Shown here: piece after piece, positions 1 to 8,911 of the stretch
Layout: each line of letters begins with the position of its first letter
Numbering within the stretch: position 1 is the stretch's first letter
DNA from: CAZUTO01 sp964623085
Lineage (GTDB): Bacteria; Pseudomonadota; Gammaproteobacteria; Pseudomonadales; GM7GCV1
Direction: 5' to 3'
NCBI GenBank assembly: GCA_964623085.1
Contig: CAZUTO010000019.1
Location: 1-39,064 of the forward strand
DNA: 39,064 nt
Made by a program: the position numbers and the translations under genes
Notes under the pieces: model-generated
Databases searched by the model: none
What the model saw: only the letters and a program-made list of their open reading frames with translations
What the model was told of the DNA's origin: nothing

Positions 1-21
1 CTGAGCACTGAGTACTGAGTA
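1..21. repeat. 7-bp tandem repeat, three copies, at the left edge
   Basis: Three head-to-tail copies of CTGAGTA, the first with one change (CTGAGCA), directly follow the stop of the last visible exopolysaccharide gene. The array may continue beyond the window. Its function is unknown; it is a candidate for slippage variation. Confidence 0.6.
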
Positions 22-50
22 CGTTATCTAACTCTCTGGTTTGATCCAGA

Positions 51-1049
51 TTACTTGTATTCGATAATGTTCGCTGTGTTGTTGAACAATTTATCGCGAC
101 CGAACTTAACAAGCCCAGTGAACTCGGCGAATTTCCCCATGATGAGAAAATATGCCCAGCTTGCTTTTGCGGGCCGATCATTGGTCAATTCCTTTGGCTC
201 TGATGAGAGAAAGATCTTTGTCCACTGGGCAGGATAGGCCAAAAGTAGTAACCAAGCCCATGACCAAACAAAGGTAATTATCAGTGCTGCAATGGGTATT
301 AGACCGCCCCATACTAGCGCACGCAAACTTTCTCGGACCCAAAACTTCTCTTCAGAGCGCCCATGGGTAGAAGCGCCTAGTGCAAATGCATATCCGCTTC
401 GCTGTGCTCTTTTCCACCACTGGGAAAATTGAGTGATATCCGCGTCATGCGATGTCATCTCTGCATCAAGGCGCCATACTTTTTTTCCTAGAGCCCGAAT
501 TCGAAAACAAAGTTCTGGCTCTTCCCCGGCGATAAAACTGTCATTGAATCCTTCTACCTCTATGAAAGTCTCAGATCGATATATCGCGTCACCACCACAA
601 GCTGTGGCTTCACCTATTGGCGTATCCCATTCGATGTCGCACAGTCTGTTGTATATGGATGCTTGTGGATGAATTTCTCTTCTGCGGCCGCAGGCTGCAG
701 CCACTTCGCTATGACTTTCCATAAATGTCAATGCTTGGCCAATCCAGTCTGGGTGAATACTGCAGTCACCGTCCACAAATTGGACATATTCGATATTTGG
801 CGCGATCTCCATTAGCCTAGCGAAGCCAGCATTACGCGCTCTTGCCGCGGTAAAAGGCTTCGACATGTCTAGTGAAACAACATCTACGCCTCGTTCTTGC
901 ATTTGCTGAACAGAATCATCTGTGGAACCTGAGTCGACATAGACTAGGTGAGGCACATTTCCGATCAAGGATTGAGCGCAGGCTACAAGGCGAGCACCTT
1001 CATTTCTTCCAATCATCACCGCGCCGATTCCGGCATTATTCTGACTCAT
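51..1049 (-). CDS. Family 2 glycosyltransferase with C-terminal membrane segment
   Basis: A GT-A type sugar transferase that probably adds a sugar to a lipid-linked exopolysaccharide repeat unit at the inner membrane. The N-terminal nucleotide-sugar fold is clear: a GRNEG strand near residue 14, YVDSGSTDDS near 37 and the metal-binding FVDGDCS near residue 91. ACGGDAIYR and FIAGEEPELCFR (about residues 150-182) are the acceptor-side ED-type motifs of the GT2 family. A hydrophobic stretch at about 245-275 suggests membrane attachment. It begins 2 nt after the stop of the preceding glycosyltransferase, so it is the fourth visible gene of the operon. Donor and acceptor sugars cannot be told from sequence. 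Confidence 0.88.
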   Translation of the reverse strand: MSQNNAGIGAVMIGRNEGARLVACAQSLIGNVPHLVYVDSGSTDDSVQQMQERGVDVVSLDMSKPFTAARARNAGFARLMEIAPNIEYVQFVDGDCSIHPDWIGQALTFMESHSEVAAACGRRREIHPQASIYNRLCDIEWDTPIGEATACGGDAIYRSETFIEVEGFNDSFIAGEEPELCFRIRALGKKVWRLDAEMTSHDADITQFSQWWKRAQRSGYAFALGASTHGRSEEKFWVRESLRALVWGGLIPIAALIITFVWSWAWLLLLAYPAQWTKIFLSSEPKELTNDRPAKASWAYFLIMGKFAEFTGLVKFGRDKLFNNTANIIEYK

Positions 1050-1051
1050 AA

Positions 1052-2254
1052 CTATTTTGACGATTGCTCTCTGTCAGTCTTGACCCATTCCAGATTTCGA
1101 AACTTTAGAATACGAAAGTAATGGGGGATTTTCTTGACGGTTTTTATTGGCAGATCGATAAATAGTTCTGTGACTGCTATATCGCTCCGCCCGCAAGACA
1201 GCCAACAAATGAGAATTGAAAATGAAATGGCGGCCAGTGAAACAAAGTTAAGTGCTAGCGTGGCACTTAACCCTTTTGCTAAATACGGAATGAGGCTCAG
1301 CACGCTTAAACCTAGGATGCCAAGTATGAGCAATGATACGGGCGGTACCAAAATATGCAGAGCGCTGAGTGCTAATCGATAATCTCTCTTATTAATGGCT
1401 GCAACAGTAAGCTTGGGAACATACTCAAGTGCGATCTGTAAGTTACCCTGTTCCCATCGAACAGATTGCGATTCTCTGGCGGCATCTGTATCAGGAAAGT
1501 AGCTGAATACATTAAATTGAGGAGCAAACAGAATCTTGGTTCCAGATAGTTGCAGATCCAAGCCTATTTTCGTGTCTTCAACGATGTTGCTGGTTGCAAA
1601 TTTTGTCGAAGAGATAATTGCCCATGGGAACAGCATACCTGAACCGAGAAGAGGCACCGAGCATCCAAAATTGAGTAGTGCTTGCGACCTTATTAGGTTT
1701 TTGATCTTGAATAAAAACCCAGAAAGCCTTCGACTTAGATCAGCGCCATCCTGAGCTTTGATCAAATAGTTCGGTTGCACCACATGTTGGCCCTGCGACA
1801 GATTGACCAAGCCCTCTGGGGTATCTGGCTCAATAGTGCAGTCAGCATCCATAATAAGAACATAGTCTGGCGGGTCGGATTTTAATTCTTCAATACCAAA
1901 TGCAAGGGCGTGACCTTTTCCGCGTAAGCTGTCGTTTTGTCGCTCAACAACTGGAACACCAGCATTTTTAACGATATCCGCAGTGCTGTCAGAGCAGTTA
2001 TCTGCGATAACTAAGATTTGGTCGGGAGAGATCGAAGCGTCGAAAAGTGATTCCAACGTTGTCTGGATAACAAGTTCTTCGTTATGCGCAGGAATCAATA
2101 CCTTTAGTTTGGTTTGATCTTGTGCACCTTCCACTTGCCGAGGTTGAGCTTTGGGCGCTAACCCGAGTAAAACCTCGATAGCGAAGAAAAGCGCAGGAAT
2201 GAGCAGCACTAGCGAGAGTAAAAAGAGGACGATGTTTACAGCTGATAGCAACAT
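1052..2254 (-). CDS. Membrane-bound family 2 glycosyltransferase (cellulose-synthase-like)
   Basis: A processive-type GT2 enzyme or polyprenyl-linked sugar transferase. An N-terminal membrane segment (residues about 5-30) is followed by the GT-A domain: VLIPAHNEE near 50, VIADNCSDST near 83, and the metal-binding DADC near residue 136. SGMLF near 205, IVEDTKIG near 220 and the QSVRWEQGN motif near 265 correspond to the ED and QxxRW motifs of GT2 synthases. Two to three further membrane helices end the protein. Its ATG overlaps the stop of the upstream gene (TAATG), so the two are translationally coupled. Known family, unknown product; a role in exopolysaccharide chain assembly is inferred from the neighbours. 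Confidence 0.87.
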   Translation of the reverse strand: MLLSAVNIVLFLLSLVLLIPALFFAIEVLLGLAPKAQPRQVEGAQDQTKLKVLIPAHNEELVIQTTLESLFDASISPDQILVIADNCSDSTADIVKNAGVPVVERQNDSLRGKGHALAFGIEELKSDPPDYVLIMDADCTIEPDTPEGLVNLSQGQHVVQPNYLIKAQDGADLSRRLSGFLFKIKNLIRSQALLNFGCSVPLLGSGMLFPWAIISSTKFATSNIVEDTKIGLDLQLSGTKILFAPQFNVFSYFPDTDAARESQSVRWEQGNLQIALEYVPKLTVAAINKRDYRLALSALHILVPPVSLLILGILGLSVLSLIPYLAKGLSATLALNFVSLAAISFSILICWLSCGRSDIAVTELFIDLPIKTVKKIPHYFRILKFRNLEWVKTDREQSSK

Positions 2255-3417
2255 TAGGTGCCTGACAAATTATTTTGAGTGACGAGCGCTTGCCAGCGTT
2301 CTTTTGATAGTAAGTAGAGTTGAGCTAAGCGAACTACTGGCTTGCTAGCACCACTTATATGTAGGTTTTGTCCCTCTTTTGACAGCATCGTATGGAGTCG
2401 CAACAAAAAAGCGAAGAAATACCCATCTCCGTAGGTCAGTTCTTCTAGTTTTATTTCTAGGCTTAAAGGGTTGACCATACGCTCTGCTATCGCTTGTTTT
2501 AATTCAGGTAGTGAATCTTGGGTCGCGGCACCTGAAAGAGACAGTGTTAGCTGACTATCATTTTCCGACTTATTTAGACTGTATGTTAGTTCTCGACTAG
2601 CTAGACTAGACCAACGTATTTTTTTGTAGATCGTAAGCGGTATCACTGTTTTAGCCAATAGCAGGAGAAAGCAGAGACCATCTTGAGCATAGCGTTTTGC
2701 TAATCGTGGCTCTTGAAGAGTTCGCCAGACCCACTCCAACCCTAACTTTTGCCAAAACTCAGGCGCACGCTTTATATTGCCAGCAACAAAATTAATAACG
2801 GCGCCCAGATGACTGACAACCGGTGCGTTGAGTTTATCCTTATTGCTTAGAATCCACTCTTGGCCCTTTGCGGCACCCAATGCGACGACAATAAAGTCAG
2901 GATTAGCATTATTGATCTGTTCAATAACATTGGCGGAGCTCATGTCATCGACACTGCCTCGCCCAGGGTCCAGAAAGCCGGCGGCGAGTAACCCGTTATC
3001 GGCATGTTCTAGCTTCGCCGCGGCTTCTTCGCCTACGCCGGGGTCGCCACCAAAAAAGAAGACAGAAATGGATTGGTCTTCTTTTCGATTCATTACGTGC
3101 TCGAAGAGGCCAGAGCCTGAAACCCGTTCGGGTAAATTCTCGCCCATGAGTTTAGACACAAGAACGAGTGGCATGCCATCTGCCACGCTTAGATTACTGG
3201 CGCAAACCGAGTCAAAAAACAGCGCTGAGCTTAATGAAGAAACGACAAAGTTTAGATTGGGTGTAGAAAAAAAACAGGGCCGTTTCTGCTGGGCGGAAGC
3301 CACAATATTTTCGAGCGCTTGCTGTTCTGTTAGCGGGTCAAAGGGCAAGCCTAAAACGCATACTTCGTTGCGTTTTAAAAATTCGTCGATGCTTAGATCC
3401 CAAGTGCTTGCAGTCAT
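2254..3417 (-). CDS. WecG/TagA/CpsF glycosyltransferase fused to a C-terminal STAS-like domain
   Basis: The N-terminal part (about residues 18-225) is a GT26 enzyme, the family that adds the second sugar to an undecaprenyl-diphosphate-linked sugar. Visible signs are the FFSTPNLNFV start, VADGMPLV with the conserved Asp-Gly, the FFGGDPGVGE strand and the VVALGAAKGQEW motif followed by GAVINFVAG. After a linker (about 230-275) comes about 100 residues with the alternating beta-alpha pattern of a STAS domain: LTLSLSGAA, a helix, LSLEIKLEELTYGDG, a helix, then LHISGASKPVVRLAQL. The usual phosphoacceptor Ser after the conserved Asp is absent (GDGYF). This tail is not part of the usual GT26 family, which is about 250 residues long; here the protein has 387. 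It starts 76 nt after the initiating sugar phosphotransferase. Confidence 0.85.
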   Translation of the reverse strand: MTASTWDLSIDEFLKRNEVCVLGLPFDPLTEQQALENIVASAQQKRPCFFSTPNLNFVVSSLSSALFFDSVCASNLSVADGMPLVLVSKLMGENLPERVSGSGLFEHVMNRKEDQSISVFFFGGDPGVGEEAAAKLEHADNGLLAAGFLDPGRGSVDDMSSANVIEQINNANPDFIVVALGAAKGQEWILSNKDKLNAPVVSHLGAVINFVAGNIKRAPEFWQKLGLEWVWRTLQEPRLAKRYAQDGLCFLLLLAKTVIPLTIYKKIRWSSLASRELTYSLNKSENDSQLTLSLSGAATQDSLPELKQAIAERMVNPLSLEIKLEELTYGDGYFFAFLLRLHTMLSKEGQNLHISGASKPVVRLAQLYLLSKERWQALVTQNNLSGT

Positions 3418-3493
3418 TTAGAGTAGGTGATGCATGATTTAATCTAGAAATAAGGCCTTTGATGGTGGCAGCCTACTCACCGAGTGTGTTCGG

Positions 3494-4912
3494 CTAGTAT
3501 GCGTTGGGATCACGGAAACCTTTAAACACTGTTTCAATGATGATCTTTAAATCCAGAATGACTGTCCAATTTTGAATGTACTCCAGATCATAACGGATTC
3601 TGTTTTCCATCTTTTCGAAGGTATCTGTCTCCCCTCTGTATCCATTGACTTGTGCCAATCCGGTTATCCCAGGTTTTACCTTGTGTCTTAGCATGTAGCG
3701 TTTGATCTGAGACCGGTATTCTTCGTTGTGTGAAACAGCATGGGGTCTTGGCCCAACAATTGACATGTTGCCGCATAGTACATTGAAAAACTGCGGTAAC
3801 TCATCCAGCGAAGTGCGTCTGAGAATGCGGCCAAATGGAGTGATGCGATCATCATTTTTAGTTGCTTGTACGACAGCGTTGTCGCCTTCATCCATGACAC
3901 GCATGGTTCGAAACTTCCATACTTTGATTTTTTCGCCATTGATACCGTATCGATTCTGTCGGAAAAAGACGGGGCCAGAAGAACTTAGCTTTATACCGAT
4001 CGCTATAAAAACCATGGGGATTGCAATGAGCAATAGAATGAGTGTGCCAACGATGATGTCAAATATACGCTTGATGTAGTTATTGATACCCGTATGCGGC
4101 GTCTCACAAATACTGATAGCGGGCATGCCCTGAATATCAAGCGTTTGGGCGTTGAGCAAATCGAAACTAAACAGATCTAGCATCATGTAGACTGATACGG
4201 TGCTGTCGGCCAGCTCATCAATAATAGAACGAATACGCTCTTCCGCTTTTAGCGGCAATACCATGAAGACGATGTCGACCTCACCTTCTTTTGCTGCTCT
4301 ATATAGCTCCTCGAAATTACCGTCAGGTTTGGCTTCTGAGTCATTTAGGCGCCGTCCTTCTTCAAAATCGCGATCGTCGTAGAAACCTTTAAACCTATAT
4401 CCTTTCCACGGCATCTCTTCTAGTTGTTCTTTGAGTTTCAAACCAAGGTCGGTTGCACCAGCGATGGCCACAGAACGCTTGGCAGCGCCTGATTTCCCAA
4501 ACGCATCGACGGCACATCTCATAATGGCATGCCAAGAGAGTAATTCTATGGGAGTAATGATGAACCAGCTGTAGATTGTCCAGCGATTGTGTTCGACACC
4601 CCCGTCAGAGAAAAGGCCAAGAAGTGCAAGTAACAGACAGGTAGCAATCCATGACGAAAATAGCGCGCTGATATCAGTGGCTAAGCTATTGCCTCTCCAA
4701 GAGTTGTAAGAGTAGTTAGCATCGGAGAAAAAAGCGAAGGCGCAAACGCCGACGAACAGTATCCAGAAATGGAGTGAAATCCACTCTTCCTGAAACCATT
4801 CAAGGATCGCCCAGAACGTAACAATGAGTATGAGGCTATCAACTAGGCGCGATATAGCATTAATCTTATCGTCTGAATTTTGAATTGTGCCTTGGCTACT
4901 ATTTGAATTCAT
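3494..4912 (-). CDS. Undecaprenyl-phosphate sugar-1-phosphate transferase (WcaJ/ExoY type)
   Basis: This enzyme would start exopolysaccharide synthesis by moving a sugar phosphate from a UDP-sugar to undecaprenyl phosphate in the inner membrane. The layout is that of the long polyprenyl glycosylphosphotransferases: N-terminal membrane helices (about 20-130), a CoA-binding/Rossmann-like middle domain (AIAGATDLG near 150), then one membrane helix near 290 and the catalytic bacterial sugar transferase domain with KRIFD, GPVFFRQNR, KFRTM, RTSLDELPQ, NVLCGNMSIVGPRP and KPGITGLAQV. At 472 residues it is full length. It is the first gene of the minus-strand operon, with a long upstream region shared divergently with aceA. 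The sugar (glucose or galactose) is not determined. Confidence 0.93.
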   Translation of the reverse strand: MNSNSSQGTIQNSDDKINAISRLVDSLILIVTFWAILEWFQEEWISLHFWILFVGVCAFAFFSDANYSYNSWRGNSLATDISALFSSWIATCLLLALLGLFSDGGVEHNRWTIYSWFIITPIELLSWHAIMRCAVDAFGKSGAAKRSVAIAGATDLGLKLKEQLEEMPWKGYRFKGFYDDRDFEEGRRLNDSEAKPDGNFEELYRAAKEGEVDIVFMVLPLKAEERIRSIIDELADSTVSVYMMLDLFSFDLLNAQTLDIQGMPAISICETPHTGINNYIKRIFDIIVGTLILLLIAIPMVFIAIGIKLSSSGPVFFRQNRYGINGEKIKVWKFRTMRVMDEGDNAVVQATKNDDRITPFGRILRRTSLDELPQFFNVLCGNMSIVGPRPHAVSHNEEYRSQIKRYMLRHKVKPGITGLAQVNGYRGETDTFEKMENRIRYDLEYIQNWTVILDLKIIIETVFKGFRDPNAY

Positions 4913-5491
4913 GTGTCTATAGATTTTGGTTTAAGCAATACTAAACAGGTTATTTCACCGGCGTATTCTATAGGTCGTTTAGAACCAAAGACATGCTAAT
5001 CGATAAAACAATGAGCTAAAGAGAGATACTTCTCAAATTCGTTTAAAGAATTGAAGAATCCGTTGATATGCCTGCTAATGCTCACTAACATCGTTTTTAC
5101 ACTTTTCTCTGAGAGTTATTCATCGCTCAGCTGTTGCGGAATGAAAAAACTTGAATCTCAGACACATGATAATTGCTAGGCTCAAATCTGTCCGTATTTA
5201 TCGTGAAATCGTATGTGTTAAACATGCATATTCATTTTGTGAATGATGTTCGCATGCATTATCTGTGTTTTTTAAATGCAGTCAGAGATTGAGAATTGCG
5301 ATAATTTTTATAGTAACACATACCCCGATATAAGTTTTTTATATATAAAAAATTATATATATATATTTGAATTATTTTGGGCGTTAGCTGATGATTATCA
5401 GCAGTTACGCGAACCCCATGTTGCAAAAATACGACAATATGAGTTGTTAGGCAGCAAAACTAATTTCGATAAACCTACTTAGAGAATGACC
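4913..5491. promoter_or_regulatory. Divergent intergenic region, exopolysaccharide operon / aceA
   Basis: About 580 bp without a convincing gene lies between two divergent units, so promoters for both should be here. The aceA-proximal part is very AT-rich. Visible elements are an inverted repeat ATTCA-TTTTG-TGAAT at 5230-5244 flanked by two copies of CATGCAT (5223-5229 and 5253-5259), which could be an operator, and an extended -10-like TGCGATAAT at 5297-5305. None is tied to a known regulator by sequence alone. Confidence 0.4.
5340..5361 (+). other. AU-only hairpin in the aceA leader
   Basis: TATATATAA at 5340-5348 pairs with TTATATATA at 5353-5361 across an AAAA loop. It sits about 130 nt upstream of the aceA start, within a run of nearly pure A/T. 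It could be a leader RNA structure or simply a melted or bent DNA region; nothing in the sequence decides this. Confidence 0.35.
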
Positions 5492-7090
5492 ATGTCCAGA
5501 TACACCGAAGACATCAATGCGACTGAAAACCTGATTCAATCCCAAAATGGCAAATGGGATTCCATTGATGCCGAGTCTGTTGCTCGGATGAAAGCGCAAA
5601 ATCGATTTCAAAACGGCCTCGACATTGCTAGATACACGGCAAAAATTATGCGCGACGATATGGCAGCGTATGATGCTGACTCAAGCCAATACACAAAATC
5701 CTTAGGTTGTTGGCACGGATTTATTGGTCAGCAGAAAATGATCTCGATCAAAAAGCATTTTGGTGGCGAAACAAAGGGACGCTATCTCTACCTTTCTGGT
5801 TGGATGATCGCAGCACTGAGATCTGATTTTGGTCCATTGCCAGATCAGTCAATGCATGAAAAAACAGTCGTGCCAGGACTTATTGAAGAGTTGTATACCT
5901 TTCTGCGCCAAGCTGATGCGCGTGAATTGGGCGGCTATTTCAGGGAGCTGGATCAAGCGCGAGAGCAGGACAATGACCTGAATGCGCGTGAAATTCAAAA
6001 CAAGGTAGATAATTTCCAGACACATGTTGTTCCTATTATTGCGGATATAGACGCTGGGTTTGGCAATGCGGAAGCCACCTACTTGCTTGCTAAGAAAATG
6101 ATTGAAGCAGGCGCTTGCTGTATTCAAATTGAAAATCAGGTCTCAGACGAGAAGCAGTGCGGGCATCAGGATGGCAAAGTGACGGTTCCTCATGAGGATT
6201 TTCTCGCGAAAATCCGCGCTGTTCGCTATGCCTTTTTGGAATTGGGCGTTGATGATGGAGTAATTGTTGCGCGCACCGATTCTCTTGGGGCTGGCTTGAC
6301 GAAACAAATTGCCTACACCAAAGAGCCAGGTGATCTTGGTGATCAATACAACGCTTTCTTAGATTGCGAAGAAATTTCTGCCGATGATTTGGGTAATGGT
6401 GATGTGGTGCTAAAACGTGATGGTAAGTTGCTAAGACCAAAACGTTTACCAAGCAATCTATATCAATTCCGTGCAGGTACAGGTGAAGACCGCTGCGTAC
6501 TTGATTGCATTACCTCGCTACAAAATGGCGCAGATCTAATATGGATAGAAACGGAAAAGCCTCATGTTGGTCAAATCGGCGGCATGGTTAGTCGTATTCG
6601 TGAAGCGGTTCCAGATGCGAAGTTGGTCTACAATAATTCTCCTTCATTCAATTGGACATTGAGCTTCCGGCAGCAGGTTTTTGATGCTTGGTCAGAAGAG
6701 GGCCGTGATCTGTCTGACTACGATCGTGACTCACTAATGCAGGTTCAATACGACGATTCAGAGCTTGCCAAAGAAGCAGATAATAGAATTCGCACCTTCC
6801 AAGAAGATGCGGCACGTGATGCAGGCATCTTCCATCACTTGATCACTTTACCGACTTATCACACAACTGCGCTCTCTACTGATAATCTTGCGAAAGCGTA
6901 TTTCGGTGATCAGGGTATGCTCGGGTATGTCGCGAGTGTTCAGCGTAAGGAAATTCGCGAAGGCATTGCCTGTGTGAAACATCAAAATATGGCGGGGTCT
7001 GATATTGGTGATGACCACAAAGAATATTTTGCAGGCGAGGCGGCACTTAAAGCCTCTGGTAAAGACAATACGATGAATCAGTTTGCTTGA
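5492..7090 (+). CDS. aceA: Isocitrate lyase
   Basis: Cleaves isocitrate to glyoxylate and succinate, the first step of the glyoxylate shunt that allows growth on acetate and fatty acids. The cytosolic protein is about 532 residues, the length of the pseudomonad-type enzyme, and the match is strong throughout. The catalytic K-Q-C-G-H motif is at about residues 221-225, preceded by the metal-site strand ADIDAGFGNAEATYLL; WIETEKP and NNSPSFNW near the C-terminal half are family motifs. Two in-frame ATGs are present (5486 and 5492). AGAGA at 5481-5485 abuts the first but sits 6 nt before the second, and the resulting MSRYTEDI start matches relatives, so 5492 is preferred. It is monocistronic, with a terminator 28 nt downstream. 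Confidence 0.97.
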   Translation: MSRYTEDINATENLIQSQNGKWDSIDAESVARMKAQNRFQNGLDIARYTAKIMRDDMAAYDADSSQYTKSLGCWHGFIGQQKMISIKKHFGGETKGRYLYLSGWMIAALRSDFGPLPDQSMHEKTVVPGLIEELYTFLRQADARELGGYFRELDQAREQDNDLNAREIQNKVDNFQTHVVPIIADIDAGFGNAEATYLLAKKMIEAGACCIQIENQVSDEKQCGHQDGKVTVPHEDFLAKIRAVRYAFLELGVDDGVIVARTDSLGAGLTKQIAYTKEPGDLGDQYNAFLDCEEISADDLGNGDVVLKRDGKLLRPKRLPSNLYQFRAGTGEDRCVLDCITSLQNGADLIWIETEKPHVGQIGGMVSRIREAVPDAKLVYNNSPSFNWTLSFRQQVFDAWSEEGRDLSDYDRDSLMQVQYDDSELAKEADNRIRTFQEDAARDAGIFHHLITLPTYHTTALSTDNLAKAYFGDQGMLGYVASVQRKEIREGIACVKHQNMAGSDIGDDHKEYFAGEAALKASGKDNTMNQFA

Positions 7091-7117
7091 TTTGATATCG
7101 ACCTGTAAGTGCTAATA

Positions 7118-7142
7118 AAGCCCACCTTTTACAGGTGGGCTT
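7118..7142. terminator. Bidirectional intrinsic terminator between aceA and btuF
   Basis: AAGCCCACCT (7118-7127) pairs perfectly with AGGTGGGCTT (7133-7142) around a TTTAC loop. On the plus strand the stem is followed by TTATTT; on the minus strand by a T-rich run (TTTATTAG). It therefore serves both convergent genes: aceA and the end of the cobalamin operon. Confidence 0.93.
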
Positions 7143-7156
7143 TTATTTGAGCCCAC

Positions 7157-8032
7157 TTATCTTTGTGAAGTAGCTCGAGCTTGATTTAGATGTTCGCACA
7201 TTTGTTCGGCGCCATCCAAAATTCTAGGGCTATGCCGATGCAAAAAGTCGGGGTGAATATGAAAGAGCTGTTCATTCTCCACGGCAGGTATAGAAGGCCA
7301 CTGATTCCAATCATCTAACCAAGTTGGACGTTCGCCGCCAATACCGCTGGCGAAGATAACTTCAGGCGCTCGCTGGATTACCGTTTCAATATTTACTGTG
7401 GGCACCAAGGGAATAGCATCACCGAAAACATTGGTGCCCCCACATAGGCGAATCACATCCGATATTAGATGCTTGTCATTGATCGTCATCTTTGGTTCGT
7501 GCCAAAGTTGGTAAAATACGCGCATCGGCGTTTGATGCTCGTAGCGTTGTTGCAGTTGTTCGAGTCGAAGCTGAAACTGTTCTGCTGCTGCCAAACCCTG
7601 CTTAGTATTGCCTGTGAGTTCTCCATAGCGTTTAAGACTTTGCAGGACATCTTCCAACGACTTAGGTTCGTGGCTATGCACACTGAGATCAAGTGAGCGC
7701 AAGCGATTCAGGGCTTCTTCTCCATTACCGCTTTGCCAGCCAAAAATCAGAGTGGGCTTTAGCGCTAATATTTGCTCAAAATTGATTTGATCTGCGCTAC
7801 CTATTCTGGGTATCGCTTCAGCTTCAATAGGGTAGTCACTGAAACTAACTGTTCCGACGATAGTATCGCCCGCGCCCACGGCGAACAATAGTTCGGTGAT
7901 ATGCGGAGCCAAACTGATGATGCGATGTGGCGCTTCTTCTTGGGTCAGAGCAGTTGGAGAGAAGAAGCTTGTGACCGTTAGAAAGCAGAGAAGTACAGCG
8001 GCTTTTATCTGGTCGTTTTTTGGAATTATCAT
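7157..8032 (-). CDS. btuF: Cobalamin-binding periplasmic protein of a B12 ABC importer
   Basis: A class III periplasmic binding protein that would deliver cobalamin to the BtuCD-type importer encoded upstream. After a signal peptide ending near ALT-QEE (about residue 30), the start of the mature domain (RIISLAPHITELLFAVGAGD) is diagnostic of the BtuF/FhuD-like fold, followed by SDYP, QINFEQILALKPTLIFGW and the inter-lobe helix. The C-terminal HSPRILDGAEQM helix also fits BtuF. It is the last gene of the long minus-strand B12 operon, 19 nt after the glycosyltransferase-like gene, and ends at the bidirectional terminator. A corrinoid rather than haem ligand is inferred from the riboswitch and cob neighbours. 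Confidence 0.9.
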   Translation of the reverse strand: MIIPKNDQIKAAVLLCFLTVTSFFSPTALTQEEAPHRIISLAPHITELLFAVGAGDTIVGTVSFSDYPIEAEAIPRIGSADQINFEQILALKPTLIFGWQSGNGEEALNRLRSLDLSVHSHEPKSLEDVLQSLKRYGELTGNTKQGLAAAEQFQLRLEQLQQRYEHQTPMRVFYQLWHEPKMTINDKHLISDVIRLCGGTNVFGDAIPLVPTVNIETVIQRAPEVIFASGIGGERPTWLDDWNQWPSIPAVENEQLFHIHPDFLHRHSPRILDGAEQMCEHLNQARATSQR

Positions 8033-8051
8033 TGGTACTTAGTTATCGATT

Positions 8052-8888
8052 TTATAGGGTGTGACCGCTGTTTTGATTCATGATTGAGTCGTGCTTCATT
8101 AGAGAGTTTTCTGTACTCAATAGTAAATCAATTACCTGATTTATTTCTTGATCAGAAATACTAATTTGATCAACTAAAGAGCTACAGAGGTTAGCACCCA
8201 AAAGAGGCGCTTTGGACTTAGTTAGAAACAGGTTTAGTGCTTCGTTGTTGTCATCGCCATTATCCTTTCCAAGGAGACCAATAATTACTTCGGGGCATAG
8301 CATTCCCGCTGTTTCCAACACAGGGCAGCCAACAACGTTATGAATGGCTGTGAGTAGCTTTGGTCCAATAAATTGTGGTGGCATCGGCCCATTGCATTCG
8401 AGTAGAAGCTGCTCAGCATGCTGGATATAAAAATCCAGAAAACTATTGCCCAGAAAACTATCGCTGCGATCAAAAAATAGAAAGGCATTGTGCACTTTGA
8501 CATAGGATCGTAGCTTGCCGGTATCTGCTTGATCCTGCTGCACCCATACTTCTCTACCCACCATATATTTCAGAGGCAGTTTATCGCGGCTCGGCAGCAG
8601 AAATTCATTAGGCGCGAATATCAAAAAATCAGCGTCGAGCCATACAACTCGATCATAGTTTTCGAGCCCCGCTTTGATGGCGTAAAGTCTGGCTAAGTCA
8701 GTAGCAATAACTTTCTGCGTGCTGACTTTTTCCATGATTGCTGGACTCACTGGATCAAATAATTCGTCGCCAATCCATTGATAGTTGAATTGGTTGTTGT
8801 CTGACCATCTGCGCACTGAATCAACACAGCGCGTTAGCCAATCATGGGGCAGACGGTCAGTGTGTGATTGAATAACCAGCGTCGACAT
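8052..8888 (-). CDS. Putative GT-A fold glycosyltransferase-like protein
   Basis: A 278-residue cytosolic protein whose family I cannot name. It carries a typical DxD nucleotide-sugar signature in VVWLDADFLIF (about residues 80-90), preceded by KVIATDLARLYAI, which resembles the helix before the DxD in sugar transferases such as the GT32 or capsular-polysaccharide groups. LRSYVKVHNAFLFF (about 128-141) looks like the acceptor-side strand. The final 40 residues are low in recognisable motifs. It lies between the M48 protease and btuF with gaps of about 20 nt, hence inside the B12 operon, but nothing in the sequence links it to cobalamin. The activity call is an inference from fold signatures only. 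Confidence 0.6.
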   Translation of the reverse strand: MSTLVIQSHTDRLPHDWLTRCVDSVRRWSDNNQFNYQWIGDELFDPVSPAIMEKVSTQKVIATDLARLYAIKAGLENYDRVVWLDADFLIFAPNEFLLPSRDKLPLKYMVGREVWVQQDQADTGKLRSYVKVHNAFLFFDRSDSFLGNSFLDFYIQHAEQLLLECNGPMPPQFIGPKLLTAIHNVVGCPVLETAGMLCPEVIIGLLGKDNGDDNNEALNLFLTKSKAPLLGANLCSSLVDQISISDQEINQVIDLLLSTENSLMKHDSIMNQNSGHTL

Positions 8889-8911
8889 GTGGCGATATGA
8901 CTTAGATTAAA

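Noticed and set aside
2828..3421. 197-residue reading frame on the plus strand
   Set aside because: It is the complement of the WecG-STAS gene, with Ser/Pro/Arg-rich composition and no family features.
5276..5482. Possible 68-residue gene just before aceA
   Set aside because: No ribosome site, composition driven by the AT-rich leader (Ile/Tyr/Asn runs), no recognisable family, and it contains the AU hairpin; more likely leader sequence.
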